Part shown: positions 1-10,917 of the stretch, one piece after another
Layout: the number at the start of each line of letters is the position of its first letter
Position numbering within the stretch: position 1 is the stretch's first letter
Made by a program: the position numbers and the translations under genes
Notes under the pieces: generated by a model
What the model saw: only the letters and a program-made list of their open reading frames with translations
Databases searched by the model: none
Told to the model about the DNA's origin: nothing
Assembly (NCBI GenBank): GCA_020809705.1
Contig: CP085829.1
Coordinates: forward strand, 186,001-250,000
Length of the DNA: 64,000 nucleotides
Reading direction: 5' to 3'
Source of the DNA: Calonectria ilicicola
Taxonomy: Eukaryota; Ascomycota; Sordariomycetes; Hypocreales; Nectriaceae

Positions 1-3000
1 GCAATCAGCATTGATGCGGTCGACTGCGATGGACAATCGCCACTTTCGGCTGCATCCCAAAAAGGACATGAAAATGTTGTGGAGCTATTGCTCCAGAGCG
101 GAAGCAATCCAAATTCGTCGGTTGCATATGGCAAGACGGCATTGCTTTTCGCAGCCAGAGCTGGCCATCTTCGGACGATAGAGCTTTTGCTAAGCTATGG
201 AGCTGATGTAAACTACAAATCCCCAGAAGGGGATACAGCTCTTTCCTTGGCTGAGAGCAATGAGGATGATAAAATGGCGGAGATACTACGCAGCTACATC
301 GCAAGTGCTGCGTTAACCAAGGAGCAAAAATATGCCGAGGATCTTCTTGAAGCAGCAGGAAGTGGTCGTGTCGCGGCATTAAAGCGATTGATTGGAGTTG
401 GCACCAATGTGGATGGAATTGAGGGCGACAGAGTGCCAGTCCATCAAGCCGCATTTTCTGGTCACATCAATTGCGTCAAGGCACTACTTGATTGTGGTGC
501 GGATATAAACAAGAAAGACGCCCGGAATCAGTCTGCACTGGGATACGCCGCTTCATTTGGTCATGCATCAATTGTGGAATTACTCCATGAGAAGGGATCT
601 AACATCGAGAACCAGGACAGCAATCTACAGACACCACTCGGCCGTGCAGCTGAGGACGGACATGAAGAAGTCGTTAAACTCCTTCTCAAGCTGGGATCCA
701 ATACCGAAGCAAAAGATTCTCAGGGTGAAACGCCATTATGTCATGCAATTCGCCGTGTTCATAAAGCCATAGTTCAAATACTTCTGAACCAAGGAGCCAA
801 CATCAATTCTATTGATGAGTCAGGAAGGACCCCTTTCATTGCTGCCATCAAAGCAAAGAATCTGGATTTGGTCAAGTTGCTCTTGGAAAATGGAGCCCAA
901 ATGATTCCCCAATCATCAAATGGTCATTCACCACTGTGCGTAGCGGCGTCTATTGGAGCAGAAAACATTGTTGAGCTGCTTCTTGACCATGGAGAGGATG
1001 TAAACCATTCCTCCGATAATGGTGATACCCCAATCCATCTTGCTGCCACCAGGGGACATAGCATGGTTGTCAGGCTGTTGATTGAGGCTGGCGCAGATCT
1101 CAATTTGAAGAATAAGAAAGGCCGCAATGCCTGGTCTTATGCTAAAGAGTATTCTCACGAGTCAGCCGTAGGGCTTTTCTCCCGTGCAGGCACAATACGC
1201 CATAGCAATGAAAGGGCGGTAAGAAGAAGAGAGGCTGAAGGGTTAGACCAAAAGACATTATACGAGCACCAACCTCTTTGGGGCGAAAGGGCTATCAGAA
1301 TTATCGAGCTTCATCCTGGAAAGCCCGGGGATATTTTATCCTTCGAGCTCATTCAGCTAGACATTGATAATTCCTCATCGTTCGAGGCCCTTTCATATGA
1401 GTGGAAGGACAAAGTTGGCACAATTCCTGTGCAGTGCCACGATAAGCGACTGCTCATTACGCAGAATTGTAAAGCAGCTATGGAACGTCTCCGTGGAGAA
1501 TCCGAGAGGCGATATCTGTGGATCGACTCCATATGCATCAATCAAGAAGACAAGGAGGAATTGAATCAGCAAGTGGCGCTCATGACAGACATCTATAGCA
1601 GGGCTCACAATGTTCTATTATGGCTTGGCGAAGATGAAAGTGAGGCTCTGAAATTAGCGTTCAAGTCCATACCCGCGATGGCTGACATCTATGAAATACT
1701 CTACCGGGATGCTGGTATATCGCCTTCTGACCAATTTACAGCACACAAGTATAACGAAGCAAGGGATCATGCTGCAATAATTATGGAGTATGAGAGTGCC
1801 GCCGATGGATTTGCTGACTTGTACTTCCGATCATACTTCACCCGAGCCTGGATATTCCAAGAAATTGTCTTGGCGTCTTCGAGAGGCATTGTGATGTGTG
1901 GCCCATACATGGCCTCTTGGAAGCAGTTCCGGGCAGCTCTATCAGGCTACGCCGCTTATACACGCAACCACAACTCTAGCTTTCATCGCATTTGTTTCAT
2001 TGACGACGTGTTGACCGAAAGAGGAGAGGTTGGCTTTCTTGACACAACATCGGCGCTTCTTCCGTTCCAAGCGAGCGACCCACGAGACAAAATCTTTGCC
2101 ACCATCAGGCTATCATCAACCAGGGGGGAAGGATTTAAGAGACCTCCAATTGATTACAAGGCAACAGTTCAAGATGTCTTCGTCAATGCCACTCGTCACT
2201 TTATTGATTACAGTGGCGGAGCGACCGTCTGGGGCTGGTTGTGCCGTCCTGCTGATAAATCAATATCTGACCTCCCATCCTGGGTGCCTGATTTTGAATC
2301 GCATGATGGAGGCTTAGTTATGAGTCCATTTGAAAAGTGCACTCGTCAGTTTGAGGAAATGATTGACGCGGTTCCATCTACCACCATGGTATCTTTAAAC
2401 ATTAACGCGTGCATGCTGGACAAGGTTGCTTTCAAGTTGACGCTGGCCGATGAAATAAGCATCCAAGAGGTTGCCAAGTCCATCGCATACGCCCTTGACA
2501 AACAAGACCGGGGAATGTATGATGCTTATGCAACGAGCAACGAGTTCATATTAGCTGACACCGCCACCGCCACCACCGCCACCAAGAACGACACTGCTGC
2601 TACTAAGAATAACAACGGGAAGCAGAAAGACAAGGCAAAAAAGACTAAAAAGGGTGCAACGAAGAAGGGACATAAACGACTGTCGTCCAAGGGGCGAATT
2701 CGTGAATATCCCCACAGCACAAATGGTCATGCCATGTTGAAAACAATTCTCGAATCTTATGGTAGCTCTGACAAGGATAATCTAGACTTTGCCTCATTTC
2801 TAGCATGGGAGCTGTCTCGAGATGATGATACACCAAATTCCTCCAAGCATGCACCAGAGTACCTCAAACGTCCTGTTGAGTTTTGGGAGAATTTATCACG
2901 GGAGCGAGATGATTTTGATGTCGGAATTTGTCGGAAGATGGAGAAGAATCTGCGGTATGGACGGGAATTGGTTTTGACAGAAAAGGGATATTTTGGTATT

Positions 3001-3207
3001 ACAGAGAAAGATGGAGCGGAAGAGGGAATGATCATTGCACTTGTTGGGGGCGGCTCGGAACTGAGTCTGCTGAAGGAGGAAACAGATGGTACAGACAAGT
3101 GGTACACGTTTTGTGCTCATTTCTTTATGGGTCACCTCACGGAAGAGATTGAGAAGCTTGAGCAAATTGATCAAAACGCCAAGATAGAACGGATAGAAAT
3201 TAGGTAG
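1..3207 (+). CDS. Ankyrin-repeat HET-domain protein (5' partial)
   Basis: The frame is open from base 1 and already in ankyrin repeats, so the start codon lies upstream; 1068 residues are visible, ending in TAG. Visible residues 1-395 hold about ten ankyrin units (GHxxxVxLLLxxGAD pattern). A heterokaryon-incompatibility (HET) domain follows from about 461: FEALSYEW, then RYLWIDSICINQED, LWLGEDE and DPRDKIFA near 690. HET proteins trigger cell death after fusion of unlike hyphae; ankyrin arrays usually act as recognition surfaces. Residues 850-900 are a low-complexity Thr/Ala then Lys-rich tract, partly encoded by an (ACC GCC)-like repeat near 2560; this could be a linker or nuclear-localisation signal (inference). 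No intron is needed in the visible part. The next gene lies 1.2 kb away on the same strand. Family assignment is secure; the in vivo trigger is unknown. Confidence 0.92.
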   Translation, partial: AISIDAVDCDGQSPLSAASQKGHENVVELLLQSGSNPNSSVAYGKTALLFAARAGHLRTIELLLSYGADVNYKSPEGDTALSLAESNEDDKMAEILRSYIASAALTKEQKYAEDLLEAAGSGRVAALKRLIGVGTNVDGIEGDRVPVHQAAFSGHINCVKALLDCGADINKKDARNQSALGYAASFGHASIVELLHEKGSNIENQDSNLQTPLGRAAEDGHEEVVKLLLKLGSNTEAKDSQGETPLCHAIRRVHKAIVQILLNQGANINSIDESGRTPFIAAIKAKNLDLVKLLLENGAQMIPQSSNGHSPLCVAASIGAENIVELLLDHGEDVNHSSDNGDTPIHLAATRGHSMVVRLLIEAGADLNLKNKKGRNAWSYAKEYSHESAVGLFSRAGTIRHSNERAVRRREAEGLDQKTLYEHQPLWGERAIRIIELHPGKPGDILSFELIQLDIDNSSSFEALSYEWKDKVGTIPVQCHDKRLLITQNCKAAMERLRGESERRYLWIDSICINQEDKEELNQQVALMTDIYSRAHNVLLWLGEDESEALKLAFKSIPAMADIYEILYRDAGISPSDQFTAHKYNEARDHAAIIMEYESAADGFADLYFRSYFTRAWIFQEIVLASSRGIVMCGPYMASWKQFRAALSGYAAYTRNHNSSFHRICFIDDVLTERGEVGFLDTTSALLPFQASDPRDKIFATIRLSSTRGEGFKRPPIDYKATVQDVFVNATRHFIDYSGGATVWGWLCRPADKSISDLPSWVPDFESHDGGLVMSPFEKCTRQFEEMIDAVPSTTMVSLNINACMLDKVAFKLTLADEISIQEVAKSIAYALDKQDRGMYDAYATSNEFILADTATATTATKNDTAATKNNNGKQKDKAKKTKKGATKKGHKRLSSKGRIREYPHSTNGHAMLKTILESYGSSDKDNLDFASFLAWELSRDDDTPNSSKHAPEYLKRPVEFWENLSRERDDFDVGICRKMEKNLRYGRELVLTEKGYFGITEKDGAEEGMIIALVGGGSELSLLKEETDGTDKWYTFCAHFFMGHLTEEIEKLEQIDQNAKIERIEIR

Positions 3208-4446
3208 TAAGTGAGTGAGGGGCTGTTCCATGCCAAGACTTGATTGAGCTCAGGCCAGAGCGAATCTGTTGAAGATCTCAGGGAATACAACAGCTTCGCG
3301 TAATTCTGCCAATTAATTGATCCCGTAAAGACTATGGTCACACCTGCAATGTCCATCAATAGAGCTGACGGACAGGGATATTGATCCCGGCCTCAAAGCA
3401 GCTGTTTCCAAATGGAAAATTGCCAGGAGGTCGTCAAAAAATGCTCAACATCATCACCAGCCCGATGCGGGGTTGGATGCCAATTGAACGCTTCCAACAA
3501 CCCCACAAGCTCTCGTCGGTTACTGTAACCGGGTTAGCCCCAGTCACAGTCTGCCCTACTACAGCGGGTACCCGACGCGGCCCCCATGTCAGCAGGCAAA
3601 AAAGAAAAGCTAGCTAGGGCAAAAAGGTGAAGGACCGAACTAGCCAAGACCAACGCGTGCCAGGGCGAAGCTGAGGACATGGGATGGATGTGTGATGTGT
3701 GATGTGTGTGTTTGCGTGTCCTTGGTCATTTCCCATCTGCCGTGACCAAGCAAGTATGAGGGATTGTGAGAGGGCCAAGAAGACCAGCCACAGACAGGCT
3801 ACACGTCAGGATTGCCGAGGGCTTACGCCAAAAACAAGCCTGTCAGAAGCCGTGGCGCAAAGCAATGGCAGAGATTTGCAGAGGATGGGCGGAGCGCAGA
3901 AGGGCTGACAGAGTAGCGCCTATCGTGGTTAAGCATAACGGCTTGGCAAAATCTGATCCCTGTCGCCTGCATCAGCCTTTAATTTCTGAACCAACTCGAC
4001 TGCGAGCGGCCGCCATTGGAGTGCACTGCATCTGTGGTGGGCATCTTGCATCTGAAGGGATTGCCGGCATTTGGGGAAAGGGAACAGCTGGGGGAGAGAT
4101 AATAATAATAATACATGCACCAACCAACCTATTTACACGTCGGTTCCCTGAATTGAGGCGCGGTGCTGGTGCTGAAGCCCCATGCCGGTTCCAATCGGGG
4201 ACCTAACTGGGGACCACACGGGGCGGAGCCCGACTGCACAGCCGCTACTAACAGTTACCTGGCTCGCTGTCAGCGTGAGAATCCTTCGTCGGAAATAGCT
4301 GCTGGGGCTAGCCAATGTGGCTTGCAGCGTTCGCTGATCTGGGCCGGCATCCCAAGGCATTTCGCATGCGGCCTCGTTGTCTAGTCCGGTCCTCCTCTGG
4401 TCCTCCTCCTGACACCGCAGCAATCCAGTCCAGACCAGCCCGCAGG
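3208..4446. other. Intergenic, no gene seen
   Basis: The short open frames here lack family motifs and codon structure. The 3' half, with CT-rich and GC-rich stretches just before 4447, is probably the promoter and leader of the downstream membrane-protein gene. A TGTGATG-type short repeat lies near 3690-3710. Confidence 0.5.
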
Positions 4447-6762
4447 ATGGCGGCCGACGAGATACCCATGCTGCCCTCCAGCAGCTTTAAAGATGCAGCT
4501 CGCCCGTCGAGCAGCTCGTCCTCGCCCCGGAAGCACTTCCATCCCTTCCGCTACCAACGGCTACCGGACGAGATGGCGTCTGAAGAAGACAAGTTCCAGA
4601 AGCACGAGGGCCGTTCCGCGAGCACCCTGACCGGGCTCGGGTTCGTGGGCTCGCCGGAGCCCCCCTCTGCCGACTTCACCGGCCGGGAATCCAACGTCTT
4701 CCTGCCCCCGTCGCCGGGCCAGTCTGGCGGCACCAACTCCCGCCTCCAATCGCCATTTACTCCCTCCTCCGCCGTCTTTCGCAGTCACCATGACAGCCAG
4801 ATCAACCCTCTCATCCAGCCTGGTGGCGCCCGGACACCTCCCGCTCACCACATTCTGCAGCCCAGCAAGACTAGCATCCAGGCTGCCCGTCCACCATCCT
4901 TTTGGAACACCCTTCTCTACAGCAAATGGGCCATGGTCATCTGCTTGGTCATTGGAGTTGTTGGCGCTATCGGACATCACTTTCTCTACTGGAGCCTCGC
5001 CGGCCGCGAAGCCAGGAGCCAGCAATGGTGGCTGCGACTTGGTCAGTTCATTTCCTTCTGTGCCAAGGCCTCGTTTGTCCTCGCCCTCTTAATGGCTCAT
5101 GCCCAAGCCGCCTGGCGAGAGGTCGGCATCCGAAGCTATTCTGTCAACGCCGTCGACTCCCTCTTCGGTTCAGTCCATGACATCAACCAGCTCTTCAGCA
5201 AGGAGGCCTGGAGAAAGTCATTTCTGGTTATGTTCTTGGCCATCTATGTTTGGGCCAGCCCCCTCGTGGTCATCTTCTCGTCTGCAACCCTCAGCGTTGT
5301 CTCCGACACTAGGTACGAGGAGACCATGTGTCCATCAATAAGAACCCTCAACTTTTCGCACGAAGAAACCAATGACTTCAGAGAGCTCAATATTCCCGAT
5401 GGCCAGGAATTGCGAAGTCTCTCATTTTCCCTCTGGAACACCAGTACGGCAGAGGTCAATGACACTAACCATATCGATTACTGGACCAAGTCTAGTGATC
5501 AGTTTGCATCTATTGCCACCAAGGTCCTCTACGGGAAAACTGCCATCGCCAGAGAGAATGTGGCATCGGAGGTTTGCGGCGCAGGCTGGAATTGTTCTAC
5601 TACTATCAACTTTGTTGGCCCTGGATACAAGTGCGAGCAGCTCACTAGCGGAAACGATACTAAGATTAAAACATTCGGCGGCAACACAGCGCCTTTCAAC
5701 CTAAGTGCTATCGCTCCTTATGGAAGCCGGACATACTATGCCGTATCCAACGAAGGCGAATATAGCCAGCAGCAGATTGAAGCCGGAGAGGCTGGTATTC
5801 CCATCCAAGATCCGCCTTACCCCAAAAACCTGGGCGCCTTCCGGACAGAACCTGTCATTTGGCTTGGATATGCTTCCGTGCATAACTTGACTGAAAAGCA
5901 CTCAACCACATACGGCAAAGATGGGTGGGACAATGCTTACAACCCAGTCGTCTTTGCCTGCGAACATTATGAAACCAACTATACTGTGAATCTCACATAT
6001 ACCGGTGGTCTACAAACTTACGAGGTTGTGAAGAAAGATTATATGCACAAGATTATTAACACAACCTTTGTACGAGGCCTGGATTCCGACGATGGCACTT
6101 TGGACAAGACAAGTGCAGTGCCTGAGGAAAACTACGTGTATCCTCGTGATGTGGCCAAGTATCGTCTTACCGCTGCCTACCACTCAATAGGCAAACAACT
6201 ACGCGATCTCATTCACGGAGACATCAAGATTCCTGGCACCATCACTGAGTCCAAGGTCATCCCTTCGCGATTGATCGATCGACATGAATGGCTCCCTGTT
6301 CACAACCTACAGGCAGAAGTCGTCCGCTTATACGAGGACATTCTCATTTCCCTCTTCTCAGACCCTCAGATGATTGCCGTCTCGTGGGCTTCCGACCCCA
6401 GCAAGCGTTCTGGAGTTGCGCTGGGCGGGGCAGAGACCAATCATCCATGCATTCGCCAGCAATCTGGCAACTTCTTCTTTTACCAGTGGCAAGTTCTCTT
6501 GACTGTATATACTATTACATTCCTCATTGCATCAATCGGCGTCGCCTCTGGATTTATGGCCATGCACAAGGAAGGACTGGAGGAGCAGCGTGAGATCAAC
6601 TTCTCATCCATTGCCGAGTCAACCAATGGCGTGGGAATATTCAGGGCCGTGGACCAAGACACCATGGTTCGATATGTCTGCGTCAAAGGGGCCTCAGGAG
6701 AGAACCTTTACGGCTTTGAGAGAGAAGATGGGCGATATGATAGAGATCACGGTTGGTCATAA
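4447..6762 (+). CDS. Fungal four-pass membrane protein, large extracellular loop
   Basis: Single-exon gene of 771 residues. I chose ATG 4447 (MAADEIPM) over the upstream in-frame ATG at 4315 because the extra 44 residues are Arg/Pro-rich and unlike a conserved start. Residues 1-155 are Ser/Pro-rich and probably cytosolic. Hydrophobic segments lie near 160-184, 200-222, 258-285 and 677-705. The roughly 390 residues between the third and fourth carry many N-glycosylation sequons (NCST, NDT, NLT, NTT) and Cys residues, so this loop is probably outside the cell or luminal. The layout matches a fungus-restricted family sometimes mislabelled 'formylmethionine deformylase-like'; I see no deformylase motif. 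Function is unknown. The C-terminal 65 residues are polar and cytosolic. Confidence 0.85.
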   Translation: MAADEIPMLPSSSFKDAARPSSSSSSPRKHFHPFRYQRLPDEMASEEDKFQKHEGRSASTLTGLGFVGSPEPPSADFTGRESNVFLPPSPGQSGGTNSRLQSPFTPSSAVFRSHHDSQINPLIQPGGARTPPAHHILQPSKTSIQAARPPSFWNTLLYSKWAMVICLVIGVVGAIGHHFLYWSLAGREARSQQWWLRLGQFISFCAKASFVLALLMAHAQAAWREVGIRSYSVNAVDSLFGSVHDINQLFSKEAWRKSFLVMFLAIYVWASPLVVIFSSATLSVVSDTRYEETMCPSIRTLNFSHEETNDFRELNIPDGQELRSLSFSLWNTSTAEVNDTNHIDYWTKSSDQFASIATKVLYGKTAIARENVASEVCGAGWNCSTTINFVGPGYKCEQLTSGNDTKIKTFGGNTAPFNLSAIAPYGSRTYYAVSNEGEYSQQQIEAGEAGIPIQDPPYPKNLGAFRTEPVIWLGYASVHNLTEKHSTTYGKDGWDNAYNPVVFACEHYETNYTVNLTYTGGLQTYEVVKKDYMHKIINTTFVRGLDSDDGTLDKTSAVPEENYVYPRDVAKYRLTAAYHSIGKQLRDLIHGDIKIPGTITESKVIPSRLIDRHEWLPVHNLQAEVVRLYEDILISLFSDPQMIAVSWASDPSKRSGVALGGAETNHPCIRQQSGNFFFYQWQVLLTVYTITFLIASIGVASGFMAMHKEGLEEQREINFSSIAESTNGVGIFRAVDQDTMVRYVCVKGASGENLYGFEREDGRYDRDHGWS

Positions 6763-7456
6763 AGAAAATGATCGGAATTAGCATGGGAGTTTGGGTAAAA
6801 AAGCAAGCGTTTGCGAATTCTAGTGAATAATGATTAAATATTTAATGAATCATGAATTTCATATTTACCAAGGACCCTTTTCCTCCTCTGAAGCCGGATC
6901 ACGGCGCCATCTAGGAGACCGTCTCACTCTGTAGATGGCCTCAATCACCAAACCTGACCCACACAATAATGACTCAATCAACTCGGCCCACCTCAGGCTG
7001 CCTCAAGCCCAATTGTAAACACAAAAATCCCAATTGGGATTATGAGGCCATCCACCCGAGTCTGAGTTTACTGCTGCTGGCCTCAGTACCACCAAAGCTA
7101 TGCCGTGGATACCCTGCGGGTCACAGCAGAAACCGAGATCGGAGGAAGTCATCCCCAACTGGCCAAGCAACAGGTCTAGGAAACCTGCATAGACCTTTTA
7201 AATATATATTTCAATAGCCCCAATTCGGCCTATGGCCTCGACATAGAATGTTATATACCAGCGCTATTAATTGGCAGCTTTGTCACGACGATACCTGTGT
7301 TTACCCAACAAGATTATGCTTCCATTTCCTATCTAAGTTTATGGACAGAGGAAAGAGGGCTTCCTTGAGGAGCCCATTGGGACCATCTTGTTATATATAA
7401 TACATAAATTCCCCATTCCAACTCCCGCAACCACTTCTAAATGCATTTCTATCTCT
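6763..7456. other. Convergent intergenic spacer
   Basis: This is the 3' flank shared by two convergent genes. It is AT-rich with ATATATTT tracts near 7200-7210 and 7390-7400 that could serve 3'-end formation. No gene is visible. Confidence 0.5.
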
Positions 7457-9106
7457 CTATGTCGAATTTGAGTTGTCTGCACAAGACCAGGCAGAGGACT
7501 TCTTTGCCTCAATGATGTCCACAATTGCACCATATGTACCAGCAATCATGAAGAAGGTTCCTGAGACGATGACGAAAACACTCCAGCTCACGCCGGCGTA
7601 CCATCTAGGGGTACCACGACGCTCACCATTCCAATTGTCATACAGCCACATGAAGCCCATGGGCTGGAATGACAACAACGTTCCAAGCAGAGCGCCAATG
7701 AGGGAAACTAGCTGACCGAAGACGGGGATTCCACTGGCGATGATGTAAGCCACTGTTGTCACGCCAAAGGTCGATCCCAGCCAGGAAATCCAATGAGTCG
7801 GGGTATTGGCGGTCAAGTGCTTGGAGCCACGGAGAAGGCGGATAAAGACAAACTTGGAAGGGAGCTGTAATATGTGAGCCTATAAATTCTGGAACGATGG
7901 AAAGAGGAGGGATCTTACATGAAGGAGAAGCGTGGCAGAAATGATCAGACCAGGAAGAGCAATACCGTAAGAGACCTTCTTAATGGTTGGGCCAGCAGAA
8001 CCTAGAGCAGGCGATGCGACATAAGATCCGCAGTAGTAGTACACAACAACGCCAACCACAATATAAGCAATGGTAATGACGGTTTGGCACACAACCAGTG
8101 CCTTGGTATAGTTCTTCGGCTCCTTCATTTCGGCGGCAATACTGAAAAATGCCGGAGTACCCGCATAAGCAAAGATGAGGGTGGAAATGGCCGACATGAC
8201 TCCACGGAAACCAGTGTTGTTGAACAATTCGTAATCGGACTTCCATTCACCAACCTGGGGAGCATCGGCAGGGCGGTCTTGGACTCCAACGGCGACTGTT
8301 ACGGTGAAGACTAGTTGTACATGCGTTAGAAAAACAAAACATGAATTGGAGTCAAGGAGCATGCATACTGGCAACGATGATGCAAGAAACGCCAACCCAC
8401 GCGAGGGGACCGATACGATCGAGAGTTCGGATACTGGAAAAGGTGAATCCAATGATTGCAGCCACGACAACGAAGACGGCAGTGCAAACGGCGTGAGTGG
8501 AAAGGGCATTGAGGGCAATCGAGATAGAGAGGATGGCTGAACCGGAAACAAAGGTGAAGACTTTGAGGAATTAGCACGTTTTGTCGTTGGCCGAAATATC
8601 GTATGAGAGAGAGCACTCACAGAGAACGAATCCAGCACCAAGAATCTCCTTGCCAACACGACCAAAGATGAGGCCACCAACATCGTCGATACCGTAGATT
8701 TCGGGGTGACGGAGCTTAAAAATTCCAACAATGTAATTGGACCAGGTCGTGATTCCGCCTACTAGGCACAGAAGAATTACACCAGGGATAATGCCCACAG
8801 CGTGGAATACGGCGGGGAGTCCCAGAACGCCCAGACCAATTTGCGTCTTCATCATCAGAGCCGTGGTTCCCAGCCATCCAACCTTGTGGAATGTCAGCAA
8901 TCAACCATGTAACGCGTGTTTTTTTTTTTTAAATAAAAATTATAGTATGTGCATACATTACGGTAGTTGGGGCCTTCCTCTGTAATCTCACCAAAGACGG
9001 CATCATAGGTGGTGCTGTTTGCCTCAATTACTTCACCCGTTCGGGATGGCACGGCGCCAATGTCGTGAGCATTCTTGGCATCAGGGTCTTTTGATGAAGT
9101 CGACAT
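7457..9106 (-). CDS. Aa_trans amino-acid permease (Mtr-like)
   Basis: Five exons join in frame to 467 residues: 9106-8957, 8882-8621, 8560-8369, 8310-7919 and 7864-7457, with introns of 52-73 bp. The start is ATG 9106 (MSTSSKDP). A hydrophilic N-terminus of about 50 residues precedes the first membrane segment, MMKTQIGLGVLGLPAVFHAV, whose GLGVLGLP core is typical of amino-acid/auxin permease family proteins such as Neurospora Mtr. About ten to eleven hydrophobic segments follow, including a YAGTPAFFSIAAEM stretch typical of the family. It probably imports neutral or aromatic amino acids across the plasma membrane by proton symport (family knowledge; substrate not deducible). Intron 1 contains an A/T homopolymer run near 8920-8935. 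Confidence 0.9.
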
Positions 9107-10787
9107 GGTCAAAATTGATGAAATGTTGCTACTCTAAAAGGTAGTAGAGGTTTTTTAGAGCGGTCCCAGCATCTCGGTTTCTGGTTTCTGGAAGCTCTTA
9201 TAGCTGTCATTCCGCGTCTCTCGAGTCAGGGCCCGATGGTCCGACTAGCCCAAAACGCGTTGGACCAGGCAAATCGATAAGAGGCGTCTCCCAGATAAGC
9301 AGTCGCTGCCGGATAGCCACGAGGTCCAGGCTTTTGAATTGGTGTACGCTGATTTGCTGCGTGGGCCAAGGCGCCATTTCCCCGCACTTTCCAGGGGCAG
9401 GCCGATGGCTTGTCGAGCCGAGACCTTCCTCAAGGAACATTCCATGCATTGGGGACGACACGCCTCGCTCGTTTTTGCCGTCCAGCGTGCGTCTCGCCAC
9501 TTCGGCTTGCACGGCTTGCTGCATGGGGGCTTATCATCCGAGTCTGGGGAGGACCCATAACAATCCCGCGGCCCCATCTTCCGGGGCCGCTTAATCCACA
9601 ATGCCCGCCACTCTTATCGCTTTGGAGACATGTCATGCATTTTTTATGGTAGCATGAGAAGGATATCCAGGTTTGACATCAGTTCATACCATGTGTTGGC
9701 AAAGGGTTATTTTACGTAGGAGTATTATACGTGCATATATACGTGCCTGCAGCCTATATTTGATCAATCCTTGCATCACGCCAATACAACTTAATGTAGC
9801 GCGGTAGAGATAATTCACAAAGTTGCCTCACTCAGCCCATCCACCTGATAAAACCTCACCGTTGACTGAATTTAGGAAGTTTTCTGCGAAGGTCCCTTAT
9901 TCTATGGGCCCCTGTCAGCGGTGCGACCCCCAAAACTACCCTAGACAAATGTCAGCATCGACCAATATACGCGTCTTGAGGTTTGTAACCAGCCATATCC
10001 AGCTTTGAGATGCTGCAGCTGATGTTCAATACCATATATATATCGAGTACAAAATATATCCCTGATATTTCAGTATTTTGAACCTCATATTTTTCGTATT
10101 TGAGGCACTCCGAGTGACGAGCGCGTCAAAAATGGCTGCGCAAGTGAGTGACGTAGCGTCGAGTGCTCCCACGTTAGTTCACCGAAAAGGGTGAAAGGGA
10201 CCTGTCCCCTATTCTTCAGCCAATCGCGTGACCTAGGTCAGACAGGTGAGTATCACCGTCCTCGCTTTGATTAGCCTCGGGATGACGCGCTGCCTGCCGA
10301 CCGAGCCCGTCATGTCAGCTGAATGGATGACGCTTCGTCCGTGCTCCACGGATTAAAACGTTGCAGGGTTGAAACCGCGCAGCCTTCAAGGTTCAACGCT
10401 AATAGGCTGTCCTGTAGGGCGTTCGTCGCAGGCCAAATTTTTTTTTTCATGCAAATTAACCCTGCTCGTACCTCGGCCAAATTTACACTGAAACCTGAGT
10501 CAGCATGAAAAAGGGCAGTTCACAACGGACCATGTAGAGTGCTCGTAAACCTTAAAGACCCTCGGGATCCGGCCATTTGGTACTGGACACACTGCGTAGG
10601 GCTGGTGAAAGCGGCTTCTCCCGTGTGCCAAACCCAAAACACAACGAGAGGTTCGGCTTTAGTTTGTAAATTAACAAAGGTATCAACACTTGTTTTTGAG
10701 ACAAGTGCTTTGATCTTCGTGTAAGATGTCTTTGAGGCTATGTAGAAGTATCTCAACATGATTGATGTGTCCGTATCTCAATTGAAG
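9107..10787. other. Intergenic, divergent promoter region
   Basis: This region lies between the divergent permease and NLP genes. Open frames on both strands at 9200-9650 overlap each other in GC-rich sequence and show no recognisable protein. A run of T is present at 10438-10448. No RNA gene was recognised. Confidence 0.5.
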
Positions 10788-10795
10788 TATATAAG
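10788..10795 (+). promoter_or_regulatory. Candidate TATA box of the NLP gene
   Basis: TATATAAG lies 123 bp upstream of ATG 10918 and is followed by a CT-rich, then CA-rich leader (TTTCTTCACC, ACAACAATCAT) typical of well-expressed fungal genes. Confidence 0.5.
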
Positions 10796-10917
10796 TTGAC
10801 TGATCTGTTCTTTGGCTTCTTCTGTATCCAAACAATCATTCCTTTCTTCACCACTATCCTTTTACTTCATCTCTTGACCTTTCCTACAACTTGAAAAGCA
10901 CAACAATCATTTTCATC

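Noticed and set aside
4315..4446. N-terminal extension of the membrane protein from the upstream ATG
   Set aside because: The 44 extra residues are Arg/Pro-rich and untypical; ATG 4447 gives a family-like start.
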